From assembly GCA_016791475.1 (NCBI GenBank), contig JAEUWI010000046.1:1-64000 (forward strand): a stretch of DNA of 64,000 nucleotides, given 5' to 3'. The position numbers and the translations under genes are program-made. The notes beneath the pieces were generated by a model. It worked only from the letters and a program-made list of their open reading frames with translations, was not told where the DNA came from and searched no databases. Shown here piece after piece: positions 34,101 through 41,129 of this stretch (position 1 is its first letter; each line of letters opens with the position of its first letter). Origin of the DNA: Candidatus Hydrogenedentota bacterium. Its GTDB lineage: Bacteria; Hydrogenedentota; Hydrogenedentia; Hydrogenedentales; JAEUWI01.

Positions 34101-34406
34101 CTGCGCAACCTCCTTGAGCGACGCGGTGAACTCGCGATGCTCGGCGCGCTGGGCTACCCCCACCCCGCCATCATTCGCATGCTCTACATCGAGTACGGTT
34201 TTCTGCTCGTCGCAGGTTTGGGGACGGGCATCGTCGCGGCGTCCCTGGCGATTATTCCATCCTTCTTCGCCACGAATTCCCAGGTCAACGTGGGCACGCA
34301 GGTGCAACTGGCCCTGCTGGTCTTCATCGTGTCCGTCGGCTGCACCGCCACGGCGATTGTGCTGGGATTCCGCCGAGAGCGCTTCGATGCGTTGAGAATA
34401 GAATAG
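31143..34406 (+). CDS. Large FtsX-family ABC permease with two FtsX domains
   Basis: 1087 residues. One N-terminal helix (near 15-35) is followed by a big periplasmic domain (about 40-500) of the MacB_PCD kind. Then come a first FtsX domain (about 515-620, MSFFLIVAALLLTGLLFVFGIQHRIEQIGMLLALGF), a middle pair of helices (about 645-690), a second soluble region, and a C-terminal FtsX domain (about 955-1085, ending VLGFRRERFDALRIE). Two FtsX units in one chain and about 10 helices are usual for the 'duplicated' group that works with a LolD-like ATPase. The start overlaps the ATPase stop. It is last in the glycosyltransferase-propeller-ATPase run, and its stop is immediately followed by a branched palindrome. 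Confidence 0.88.
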   Translation: MFSLIRNSLRHYWRMHLGVLAGVTLAAAVLTGSLLVGDSVDYSLLRFAKQRLGNIDHAISTRTQYFSQRVVEAIGSDAKISTAGALQLRGMAIRQGATTDDRRQINRVEVIGVGEDFWKLAADSTLALGPNETALNTKLAEALGVTEGGEVDLRMEKPSLLPRDAGLSVRNEDRSVRQTYTVKKVLSDDEMGRYSLSASQIAPYNAFVNRDALQARVALPNRINLLFASGELADDALDETLARVWTPEDIGLAFDTHPSGVVQLKSERIFIPAELASAAQEIPGAQGTLTYLVNGFSKGNLATPYSFAVAGAVPPEMKDDEIIINRWMADQIQAAIGDTITMTYSALLPSNKFEERKRDFKVSAIREMADLVSEKELTPVFPGLTDVDSCADWDVGMPMDEEKLNDKANEDYWDAYKQTPKAFVTLKTGQELWGNRFGDLTNVRFPAAPDTIARVSDHLKQNADPARTGLVFIPVEAQALAAVQKAMDFGGLFIGMSFFLIVAALLLTGLLFVFGIQHRIEQIGMLLALGFRHKQVRRLFLAEGAIVAVAGSILGAVSSTFYTRGLLHGLATYWQGALANSSIQYHATFGSIVVGAVISLVCALVTMFFALRKYMKKPARELLYMDFSQSLETSREGRGRRATLYLGVGGVVLAALIMALPLVIAVHNAALLGFGVGTLLLLSAFCLCRWKLMSMDRAQGGRPFTFTALALQNVSRRRGRSLATIALLGGGAFMVFAVSSMHEDLYASAHLRSSGTGGYSLLAESTFPLLEKPEFIVKSDTLSAAAIKVRDGDDASCLNLNHSQQPGVLGVNVAEFAARKGFASEDAAAELWERLNVKLEDGAIPALAGDANTAMWTLKKKTGIEKGDYLIYQDESGAEVKVKLVGALPMRLSVFQGKILMSDENFTRLFPAEDGYRMLLIDAPADAIESTIQSLNRAYDRFGLDAIPPVERILEFYAVETTYLAMFLVLGGLGLAIGSVGMGVVVLRNLLERRGELAMLGALGYPHPAIIRMLYIEYGFLLVAGLGTGIVAASLAIIPSFFATNSQVNVGTQVQLALLVFIVSVGCTATAIVLGFRRERFDALRIE

Positions 34407-34487
34407 CGGGAGCGCGGGTTTTCATACCCGCGTCTTGTGCAGCCAAGCTGCACAACCAATCACGGACTGGAAAGTCCGTGCTCCCGC
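34406..34487. repeat. Branched (clover-like) palindromic repeat, copy 1
   Basis: An outer stem GCGGGAGC (34406-34413) / GCTCCCGC (34480-34487) encloses three hairpins in a row: GCGGGT/ACCCGC (34414-34431), TTGTGCAGC/GCTGCACAA (34435-34455) and CACGGACT/AGTCCGTG (34461-34480). It fills exactly the space between the permease stop (TAG ending at 34406) and the stop of the minus-strand Tat protein gene (from 34488). The same design occurs at 35593-35704. Confidence 0.9.
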
Positions 34488-35534
34488 TTACCGCGCGAAC
34501 CAGCGCATGGCGTAGCGCCCGTTGCTGCGGTTGAATTGCAGGGTGTACGGATCGTTCAAGAGTCGCGCGCAGTAGCCGTCGGTGCGGGGCATGAGCCAGC
34601 CGAAGTCCCAGCCCTGGCTCGTATAGCGCAGGGGGACGGCGGGCTTCACGCGCACGGTGGGGATGGTGCCGGCGATGAAGAGCTTCTGCGCGGTGTAGTA
34701 ATAGGCCGAGCCGACGTTCACGAAGATTTCGTGGTCGGTGGTGGTTTCCCCTTCCTTTGTGAGGTCGGCGCACAGGCCACGAATGGCCACCTTCAGTTCG
34801 CAGCCCTGGGTAAAGGCGTCGCCCAGGGCGTCCACTGAGCCATTTACGACCGATCCGTCCGCGTTGTGCGATAGCAGCTCCTGCCAGTCATCGCGCACGA
34901 GGTAGCGGAATACATTGAAGTCGTAAATAAAATTGCTGCTGGGTGCGTTGGTACCCGCGTCGAAGCTGTCCTGCTGGTGATACTTCGGCATGGCCGAGTG
35001 ATCGTCCAGCGGCGAAGGGCCAGGCGCGCCCATGGCGGGTGGCCCGTCGAGAAAGGGGCGCGCGATCGCCTGTTGTCCATCCTGGTTATACATGAAAAAG
35101 GACATGGAGGGGCGCGGCCCGAAGCCGTCGGGCAGGCTGATGGGCTGGCGCAGGGTCATGATACCCGCGACGGCCCTGTCTTCCAGCAGATAGGTCGTGC
35201 GAAACTCCGCCACCTCGCGAATCAGTTCGTCGCTGTTGGAGTCTGTGTCGATGTGTTCGTTGTGGATGAACTCAGTCTGCACCTGGAGGTCTGCACCACG
35301 GCGAATGGCATCGGCCAGGGCGGCGTTGCTTCCGGCGGTGACGTTGCGCTGGGAATCGAGCGCAACGGCGCACTTCCATTTGGATTGGAACACGGGATGC
35401 TCCTTTGCCTGGTTGGCGGATGGGGATTCGGCTTTGGTCTCGTTTCCAAAGGCGTTGGCGATGGGCCAAAGCGCGGCGGTGGCCGCAGCGCCCTTCAGCA
35501 CGGCGCGTCTTCCGGGTTTGTTGGATGGGTTCAT
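34488..35534 (-). CDS. Tat-signal protein of unknown function
   Basis: 348 residues. The leader NKPGRRAVLKGAAATAALWPIANAFG is a typical Tat signal (RR at 9-10), so the protein is exported folded, perhaps with a cofactor. The mature part has segments such as KWKCAVALDSQRNVTAGSNA, GADLQVQTEFIHNEHIDTDS, PSMSFFMYNQDGQQAIARP, FIYDFNVFRYLVRDDWQELL and IFVNVGSAYYYTAQKLFIAG, with many aromatic residues. I do not recognise a catalytic motif; relatives I recall are annotated only as Tat-signal proteins. GAGGAGG lies six bases before ATG 35534. It is flanked on both sides by branched palindromic repeats. Confidence 0.72.
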   Translation of the reverse strand: MNPSNKPGRRAVLKGAAATAALWPIANAFGNETKAESPSANQAKEHPVFQSKWKCAVALDSQRNVTAGSNAALADAIRRGADLQVQTEFIHNEHIDTDSNSDELIREVAEFRTTYLLEDRAVAGIMTLRQPISLPDGFGPRPSMSFFMYNQDGQQAIARPFLDGPPAMGAPGPSPLDDHSAMPKYHQQDSFDAGTNAPSSNFIYDFNVFRYLVRDDWQELLSHNADGSVVNGSVDALGDAFTQGCELKVAIRGLCADLTKEGETTTDHEIFVNVGSAYYYTAQKLFIAGTIPTVRVKPAVPLRYTSQGWDFGWLMPRTDGYCARLLNDPYTLQFNRSNGRYAMRWFAR

Positions 35535-35592
35535 TGACTACCTCCTCGCAACGATACGTGTATTAACCCGTTCGAAGTGAAACTTTGGAACG

Positions 35593-35704
35593 GCGGGAGC
35601 GCGGGTTTTCTTACCCGCGTATCGTGCAACGAAGTTGCACGATTTAATCTCAAAAAACGGTGCGCCGTAGGCGCATACACGGGTAGGAAAACCCGTGCTC
35701 CCGC
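35593..35704. repeat. Branched (clover-like) palindromic repeat, copy 2
   Basis: The outer stem GCGGGAGC (35593-35600) / GCTCCCGC (35697-35704) encloses GCGGGT/ACCCGC (35601-35618), ATCGTGCAAC/GTTGCACGAT (35621-35643), TGCGCC/GGCGCA (35661-35675) and CACGGGT/ACCCGTG (35678-35697). It has one more internal hairpin than copy 1. The arms differ in sequence but the pairing is kept, which implies selection on the folded shape. It ends one base before the stop codon (from 35706) of the next minus-strand gene. Confidence 0.9.
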
Positions 35705-35705
35705 T

Positions 35706-37724
35706 TTACTCGACCACCGTGCGATACTCATCCACCATCAAACCAATCTCGTCAAAAGGAATCGGCTCGAAGCCGGGAATCAGTCCGAAGAGTTCCGCAT
35801 CCTCTTTCAGGGCGAAGTTCTGGGCCTTGTAGTCCACAAAGCCGGGATCTTCCTGGGTGATGAAGCTGTCCTTCACGGTCCAGTTTCCGTTGACCAGGTT
35901 CTTGGTTTTCACGGCTACGTTGCGCGCGGCGTGGTTCAGGCGCAGGCCGCTTTCGTACTCCATGTAGCCCTTCAGCTCGGGATAGCGCTCGGTGAAGGGC
36001 GCTTTGGTGATGTCCACCTCTTCCAGCAGTCTACCCTGCCAGAGGGGCTCGCTCAGCCACTGCTTCCAGAGGGCGTCGGGCCAGGGCGCGGAGCCCAGGG
36101 CAAGGCCGCATTCGATGAAGATGTTGTTGGTCACGATATTGTCGTGCCCGCCGTGGTTGAACACCGCGCCGAAACTGCCGCCCGAGGCCTTGTAGAAGAC
36201 ATTGCCATGTACCGTCTGGCCGCCGTCGCCATCGTCGAAGTAGATCGCGCAACTGCCGTGGGCCATCTTGCTGCCTATTTCGTGCCAGTAGTTGTGACGG
36301 ATGACGGTGCCGCGATCCGAAGGATTGCGGCCCATGTAGAAAGCGCCGCAGTCGTCGGAATTCATGCTGACGTGGTGCACGTCGTTGAACTCAAAGACGT
36401 GGTCATTGCCGGACACGAGAATGGCCTGATGGGGCGCGTCGTTGATTTCGTTGTGGGCCACGTGAATGCCCACGCCGGCCATGACGATGTTGTACGCGGC
36501 GGTGCGCATGCGCTCGGACACGCGGTAGATGTGATTGTTCACCACGCGATGTCCGGAGAGCGTGAGGGTCTTCCGGTCACCGCCGCTGATGCTGAGGCCG
36601 CCGGTGCCGTTGTTGTAGATGTCGCAGCTTTGCACGGTGTGGTTCGTGCCGCCGTCAATCACGGCGCCGATGAGGCCGGCGTTGCGGAGGGTACAGCCGG
36701 CAAGGGTCACGCCTTCGCCGCCCGTAACCGAGAGTGCGTTGCCCGCGCTGTATTCGAAGGTGATCCCCGTGAATTGAAGATGGGACGCGCCGTTCAACGC
36801 AACCAGCGGCTCCGCGGTGAGCGAGAGGACGATTTCGCCACCGTCCAGGGTGGCGGGCGGCCAGAAATAGAGCACTTTGGCGGCGCGATCAATGTAGTAC
36901 TCGCCCGGGACGTCGAGCTCCTCCAGCAGATTCACCGCGCGATAGCGGCGCGGCGCGGGGTTGCCGCTGCCAATGCCGTAGACGTGCTGCGAACCCAGGG
37001 TTATCTGGCGCGTAGCGGGATCGATGGACTTCACGCGGATGGTCTCGGAGGCCCAGTCGAAGCACCAGTAGCCTTCGAGCCAGAGATCGGCCACGTTGGC
37101 CCAGCGCGCCTGATGATCGCCGCTGTAGGTAAAGACGCCGAGGGCATCCGAAGCAAAGTTGCGCCAGGGCGCGGGCCCGCTCTCAACGATGGTTTCGATT
37201 TCCGCCCAGCCCTCGTTGGGCCACTGGGCCAGGGTCATGCGCGCACCGTTGAAGAAGAGCTCCGGCACGGGTTGGGCGCTGCGGAAGGCATCGGGCACAT
37301 CGCCAAGCGTAGCGATGGCGGAAAGGTCCGCCTGCCGCACGGTTGCGCGGCCCTCCTCCGGGATGCGTGCCAGTGCGGCGGCATCACTCACTGCCATAAA
37401 CGCCTCACCCGCAAGAAAGTGTCCCCCATGGAGCCGGGCCTTGCCGGTGTTTACGGCGCGGTAAGCAATGGGGGCCGCCGCCGTGCCGCTGTCTTCTGCG
37501 CTAAAGGGGACGGACCTCGGGTGGATATAGTCGCCATCGTGCAGCCACACGGTATGGGGCCCGACGCCGGCGGCCCGCACGGCATCGCGCGCGGCGCCGA
37601 GGGAGGCCAAGGGCGCGGCTTCGGTTCCTGGATTGGTGTCGTTGCCTGCAGGGGCGATGTGAAATTCTGCGGCCCAAGTGCTGAGGGTGCCCAGTGTGAG
37701 TACCAATGCCAAAGCGAAGCGCAT
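35706..37724 (-). CDS. Secreted right-handed parallel beta-helix protein, GH141-like
   Basis: 672 residues with signal peptide MRFALALVLTLGTLSTWA. The mature start EFHIAPAGNDTNPGTEAAPLASLGAARDAVR is the classic opening of secreted beta-helix carbohydrate enzymes, followed by VWLHDGDYIHPRSVPFSAEDSGT. The middle shows the repeating N/G-rich turns of a beta-helix (VQSCDIYNNGTGGLSISGG, VVNNHIYRVSE, VAHNEINDAPHQAILVSGN, IRHNYWHEIG). The opening and the length are close to GH141-type proteins (fucosidase/xylanase), but beta-helix proteins with quite different activities look alike, so the substrate is open. AAAGGA stands six bases before the ATG. Confidence 0.75.
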   Translation of the reverse strand: MRFALALVLTLGTLSTWAAEFHIAPAGNDTNPGTEAAPLASLGAARDAVRAAGVGPHTVWLHDGDYIHPRSVPFSAEDSGTAAAPIAYRAVNTGKARLHGGHFLAGEAFMAVSDAAALARIPEEGRATVRQADLSAIATLGDVPDAFRSAQPVPELFFNGARMTLAQWPNEGWAEIETIVESGPAPWRNFASDALGVFTYSGDHQARWANVADLWLEGYWCFDWASETIRVKSIDPATRQITLGSQHVYGIGSGNPAPRRYRAVNLLEELDVPGEYYIDRAAKVLYFWPPATLDGGEIVLSLTAEPLVALNGASHLQFTGITFEYSAGNALSVTGGEGVTLAGCTLRNAGLIGAVIDGGTNHTVQSCDIYNNGTGGLSISGGDRKTLTLSGHRVVNNHIYRVSERMRTAAYNIVMAGVGIHVAHNEINDAPHQAILVSGNDHVFEFNDVHHVSMNSDDCGAFYMGRNPSDRGTVIRHNYWHEIGSKMAHGSCAIYFDDGDGGQTVHGNVFYKASGGSFGAVFNHGGHDNIVTNNIFIECGLALGSAPWPDALWKQWLSEPLWQGRLLEEVDITKAPFTERYPELKGYMEYESGLRLNHAARNVAVKTKNLVNGNWTVKDSFITQEDPGFVDYKAQNFALKEDAELFGLIPGFEPIPFDEIGLMVDEYRTVVE

Positions 37725-37776
37725 TGGATGTCCTTTCTTTGCGGCTGGAAATTGCCCGTCTTGCGAGCGGCCCTGG

Positions 37777-38190
37777 TCAGGTCAGCACATGCTGCCTGGC
37801 TTTGACTCTCGCTGCGAGGTCCTTGCGTATCGGCAAACGGGAACCACCAGCGACCACGTAGCGCAGCCGCCCTTCGTCCATCATTTTGTGAATACCCTGT
37901 ACGGTAACGTGCATGGCCGCCGCCGCCTCCTTGACGCTGACGAGTTCCGCCGCCACGACCCGTTGTGCGTCGTACTGGGCCATATGCTGCGCCAACATCC
38001 GCGAAATGGTCCGCTCTGAGGTCTGGGACCAAAATCCTTCTCCGCAAGTTTCGCAAAACTGGCCATCCAGGCCTGTGATATCGAGGGGTGGATACCCCTT
38101 CGGATTATAACGTTCGTCTTGCCCCTTCAAATGGCGCATACTCTTTTTTTCGCCGCAAGCGGGACAATCGATCCATTGCTTCTCGCGCAT
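37777..38190 (-). CDS. mqsA: MqsA-like antitoxin with an excisionase-type DNA-binding domain
   Basis: 137 residues. The N-terminal half is an MqsA/YgiT zinc ribbon with C9, C12, C46 and C49 (CPACGEKK ... FCETCGEGFW), the part that binds the MqsR toxin. The C-terminal half (VSVKEAAAAMHVTVQGIHKMMDEGRLRYV, then GSRLPIRKDLAARV) looks like an excisionase/MerR-type winged helix and not the XRE-type domain of E. coli MqsA. It should bind DNA and repress its own operon. The gene follows the toxin gene with one base between toxin stop and antitoxin ATG, the same order as mqsRA. Confidence 0.8.
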   Translation of the reverse strand: MREKQWIDCPACGEKKSMRHLKGQDERYNPKGYPPLDITGLDGQFCETCGEGFWSQTSERTISRMLAQHMAQYDAQRVVAAELVSVKEAAAAMHVTVQGIHKMMDEGRLRYVVAGGSRLPIRKDLAARVKARQHVLT

Positions 38191-38191
38191 C

Positions 38192-38506
38192 TTAATCGTC
38201 CTCCAGGGATTTGAATGAGATTACTACCGTCATGATGTCTACTATCTGTACTTTTACGTAGGCCGGTATTCCACCTACATCGGGGCGATAGACATCCTGC
38301 CAAATTGCTGAATCCCGCAGCATTGTCATAGATTTGAGAAAGTCCGAATTGTCCAAACTCAGAATCGCCTCTGCGATCTCGGCCGGTTCAGAGAATCCAA
38401 AATCGTTCGTCGCGCATCGCATCGCCGTTCGGGTAACGCGATAGCCACCCTCCCGGATGAGCGCTTTAATCCGGGCCAGTGGATAATGTGGCTTTCGTTT
38501 CTCCTT
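38192..38506 (-). CDS. mqsR: MqsR family toxin whose start codon appears mutated (ATG to AAG)
   Basis: From the codon at 38506 the frame reads K-EKRKPHYPLARIKALIREGG, which lines up with the E. coli MqsR opening MEKRTPH; the Met position here is AAG. The frame stays open to the stop at 38192 and keeps the family core: DFLKSMTMLRD, SAIWQDVYRP and AYVKVQIVDIMTVVISFK, with the conserved Lys, Gln and Tyr of the mRNA-interferase site. An in-frame TGA lies at 38537-38539, and between it and 38422 there is no ATG, GTG or TTG. The only ATG (38422) would remove about 28 residues. So the toxin is dead, starts at a rare codon (ATT 38524 or CTG), or is made only in short form. MqsR cleaves mRNA at GCU-type sites in E. 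coli. Confidence 0.78.
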   Translation of the reverse strand, partial: KEKRKPHYPLARIKALIREGGYRVTRTAMRCATNDFGFSEPAEIAEAILSLDNSDFLKSMTMLRDSAIWQDVYRPDVGGIPAYVKVQIVDIMTVVISFKSLEDD

Positions 38507-38613
38507 AGAGAATTTTACCTTAATCGGTTTAAGTTTTCAACTCAAAAACCATCATTGGAGGCGGGTCTTCCGCAAACGGTGCGCAATTTCGAACTAACGC
38601 ACCTTCATCTTCC

Positions 38614-40965
38614 CTATTTCGGACTCCACAAAAACACCCGGCGGTGCAGGCCGCCGCGAACGCTTCGACCGGGCATCTCCAGATCGACGAGCACCGCGAC
38701 GCTGTTCTTCTCGCCGGGGCGGATCAGATCGCTGACGTCCACGTCGAAGGAGTACTTCGACTTGGGCGCGCCGCTGCGCGTGGGCATGTCAGACTGGACC
38801 GGCCGCATCACGCCGTTGACCCAGACCCAGACCGCGGTGTTGTAGACGCCGCCAAAGGTGAGCCTATACGCCGTCCCTTCGCTTGCGGCGGGCACGTCGA
38901 ACTCGGTGCGGTACCAGGCCTTGCCCCAAAGGTTCCAGCTCTTCTCGTCCTGGTAGCCCTGGGTCTCCCAGGATTGGGTGACGTCGATGGGCTTCCAGCC
39001 GCTTTCCACGCCGGGGAGATACCACTGATAGAGCGTGCCGATGTCTTCCGGGTCCGGCTTGAATTCCCACTCGCGGGGCAGCATGGCCACGAGGGTACCT
39101 TTGGCGCCCGAAGTTCGCTCCCGGAGGTCCCGATAGATCTTCAGATGGGTCTCCAGGCTTGAGGACTCGGCCACCGCTATTTCCGGGGCGATGGGAAGCA
39201 GCCCCGTGCGAATGGCAGACGCCTCCTCGCGCAGGGCCAGCATGCCTTCGCCGTGGTGGATGGCGGCGGCGAAGTTGCCCTCCACCACCGCCGTCTCCAT
39301 GGCCAGGAAGGCCATCATGTGGTCGTGGGCCAGTCGCAGCACGCGAACGCGCCCTTTAAAGGGTTCGTCTACTGCATTTTCCGTGGCGGAGGCCATGAGG
39401 GCGTCCAGCTTATCCTGAACATCGGACAGAATGAGGCGCCACTGCATGAGTTCGCCCCAGCGTTCGTGGGTGGTGGTAGCCTCGACGGCGTCTTCAAGGG
39501 TCCAGATGTACTTTTCAATCGCTTCACCAGCGGGGCCGTAGAACTGCTGGCAATACTCGCGCACAAGCGCATCCACGTCGGCGTCGGCGTCCCACATGAG
39601 ACGGGCGCGGACATAGTAGTTGAGATGGGTCACCATCCAGGCATTGTTGCCCTCGGTCCAGAAGCCCCATATGCCCTTATCGCGAAACCAGGGCAGATCA
39701 TGCTTCAGGCAGTGGAGCGCGGGAAAGGGCAGATTATCCACGGCCTTGCCGGGGTCGTAGTCATAGATGATGATGGGGTCGGGGGCATCGGTCCAGCGTT
39801 CCAGCACCTGCTGGTAGTGGATGCGCTGCCAGCACCGCGGGTCGCCCGTGCGGTGGATGTTGCAGGTGCCCAGCATGGCGGACTGGATGCCCAGATTGGG
39901 CGAGAGCGGCCCGGTGGATTCGGGCGGACGCACGCGGTTCGCATAACCATTGGTGAGCACCCAGCGCTCGGGGAATTCCTTGTAGACCTCGGCGGCGACC
40001 TGATTGGCGAAATGGAACCACAGATCGCTCAGGCTCGGATCCCCATAGCCCTTGCCCACAAACCCCGGAAAGAAGCGCTGACAATTCGCGCAATAGCACA
40101 TGGGATGACCGTCAGGCGGCGCAAAGCCGAAGGTGAGCATGTCCGGGTCCGCGCGGAAGGCCCTCTTGATCGTCTCCGCACCGATGCGCACGCCCTCGGG
40201 CTCGGTCATGCACATCATGTCGCGCAGGCGCTCGCCTTTCTCGTCGATGGCATAGATCTCGGGGTGGGCGTCGAAATACTCGTCGGCGGGCGCGAGGAGG
40301 CTGATGGAGCCATCGCCGGGCAGGCTCAGGTCTAGCTTGCTGAGTTTGTTGCGGTCGTACCACTGGGCAAAGTCCGCACGATCTTCCTCGCTGACCGGCA
40401 TCCAGCCCGAATACCAGATGTCGCGGATTCGGAAACTCGGCTTTTCCATCCGATCGATTTCGCCAATCTTTATGGTGGCGCTTGAGGGCAATACTTCGCC
40501 GAAGGTACCAGGAAAAAACCAGCGACAACCAAGATCCTGCTCCAGAAAGTCATAGACGGCGAAGAGTGTGCCGCTGTAGTTCCAGTCTTCATTCCCCGCA
40601 AGCACCAGGTTGGAGCCCTCGGTCTTGACGATAATTGCCTCTTCGTTCATTTCAGGGGCATGACCCGACGGAACCTCGATTCCGAGTGCTTCCACGGCTT
40701 TGCTCCGACCCACGAGAATTCTGGGACCATCGCCCGGCTCGGACTCATGGACAATGGGCAGTGCTGCTCCGCTGATACGCCCGAGTATTTCGCTGAGTGC
40801 CCGGGCGCCTTTCAGGGCCTGCTCCGTAGGCGCATCCGCGACCACAATACGGGCGCGAGGCTTTCCCCCCTCCGCTATCATCATGTCCGCACGCACCGTC
40901 GCTGCGCCAGGCAACACGATGCCGACAATGGCCATCAATGTCCAAATTTTATCGCGCATGATCAT
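38614..40965 (-). CDS. Secreted DUF4838 protein (glycoside-hydrolase-like)
   Basis: About 783 residues from ATG 40965, chosen because GGAGG lies six bases upstream and MIMRDKIWTLMAIVGIVLPGAATVRA follows as signal peptide. An N-terminal domain (ARIVVADAPTEQALKGARALSEIL, PRILVGRSKAVEALG, AVYDFLEQDLGCRWFFPG) is the alpha/beta GH20-type accessory fold. The central DUF4838 domain follows (GFAPPDGHPMCYCANCQRFF, FHFANQVAAEVYKEFPERWVLTNGYANR, GIWGFWTEGNNAW). The C-terminal beta domain (WYRTEFDVPAASEGTAYRLTFGGVYNTAVWVWVNG) resembles GH2 jelly rolls. DUF4838 proteins are found in sugar-utilisation loci; the reaction is not established. Confidence 0.85.
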   Translation of the reverse strand: MIMRDKIWTLMAIVGIVLPGAATVRADMMIAEGGKPRARIVVADAPTEQALKGARALSEILGRISGAALPIVHESEPGDGPRILVGRSKAVEALGIEVPSGHAPEMNEEAIIVKTEGSNLVLAGNEDWNYSGTLFAVYDFLEQDLGCRWFFPGTFGEVLPSSATIKIGEIDRMEKPSFRIRDIWYSGWMPVSEEDRADFAQWYDRNKLSKLDLSLPGDGSISLLAPADEYFDAHPEIYAIDEKGERLRDMMCMTEPEGVRIGAETIKRAFRADPDMLTFGFAPPDGHPMCYCANCQRFFPGFVGKGYGDPSLSDLWFHFANQVAAEVYKEFPERWVLTNGYANRVRPPESTGPLSPNLGIQSAMLGTCNIHRTGDPRCWQRIHYQQVLERWTDAPDPIIIYDYDPGKAVDNLPFPALHCLKHDLPWFRDKGIWGFWTEGNNAWMVTHLNYYVRARLMWDADADVDALVREYCQQFYGPAGEAIEKYIWTLEDAVEATTTHERWGELMQWRLILSDVQDKLDALMASATENAVDEPFKGRVRVLRLAHDHMMAFLAMETAVVEGNFAAAIHHGEGMLALREEASAIRTGLLPIAPEIAVAESSSLETHLKIYRDLRERTSGAKGTLVAMLPREWEFKPDPEDIGTLYQWYLPGVESGWKPIDVTQSWETQGYQDEKSWNLWGKAWYRTEFDVPAASEGTAYRLTFGGVYNTAVWVWVNGVMRPVQSDMPTRSGAPKSKYSFDVDVSDLIRPGEKNSVAVLVDLEMPGRSVRGGLHRRVFLWSPK

Positions 40966-41071
40966 GAGAGGCCTCCAGGGTCCGGGTCCGATTGCACCGT
41001 CCTCGATTGTGGCAGAGCACCGCGGTGGATTTCCAAGTACAGACTGGCGCAATTTTGCCATCCACACATCG

Positions 41072-41100
41072 TTGACGCCCTCCCCACCCGTTGTTATACT
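41072..41100 (+). promoter_or_regulatory. Sigma-70-type promoter for the first esterase gene
   Basis: TTGACG at 41072-41077 and TATACT at 41095-41100 with exactly 17 bp between them, 30 bp upstream of the start codon at 41130. It is the best promoter match in the window, and lies between divergent genes. Confidence 0.75.
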
Positions 41101-41129
41101 CCCGGGCATCAATCAACCGGAGAAGCCCC

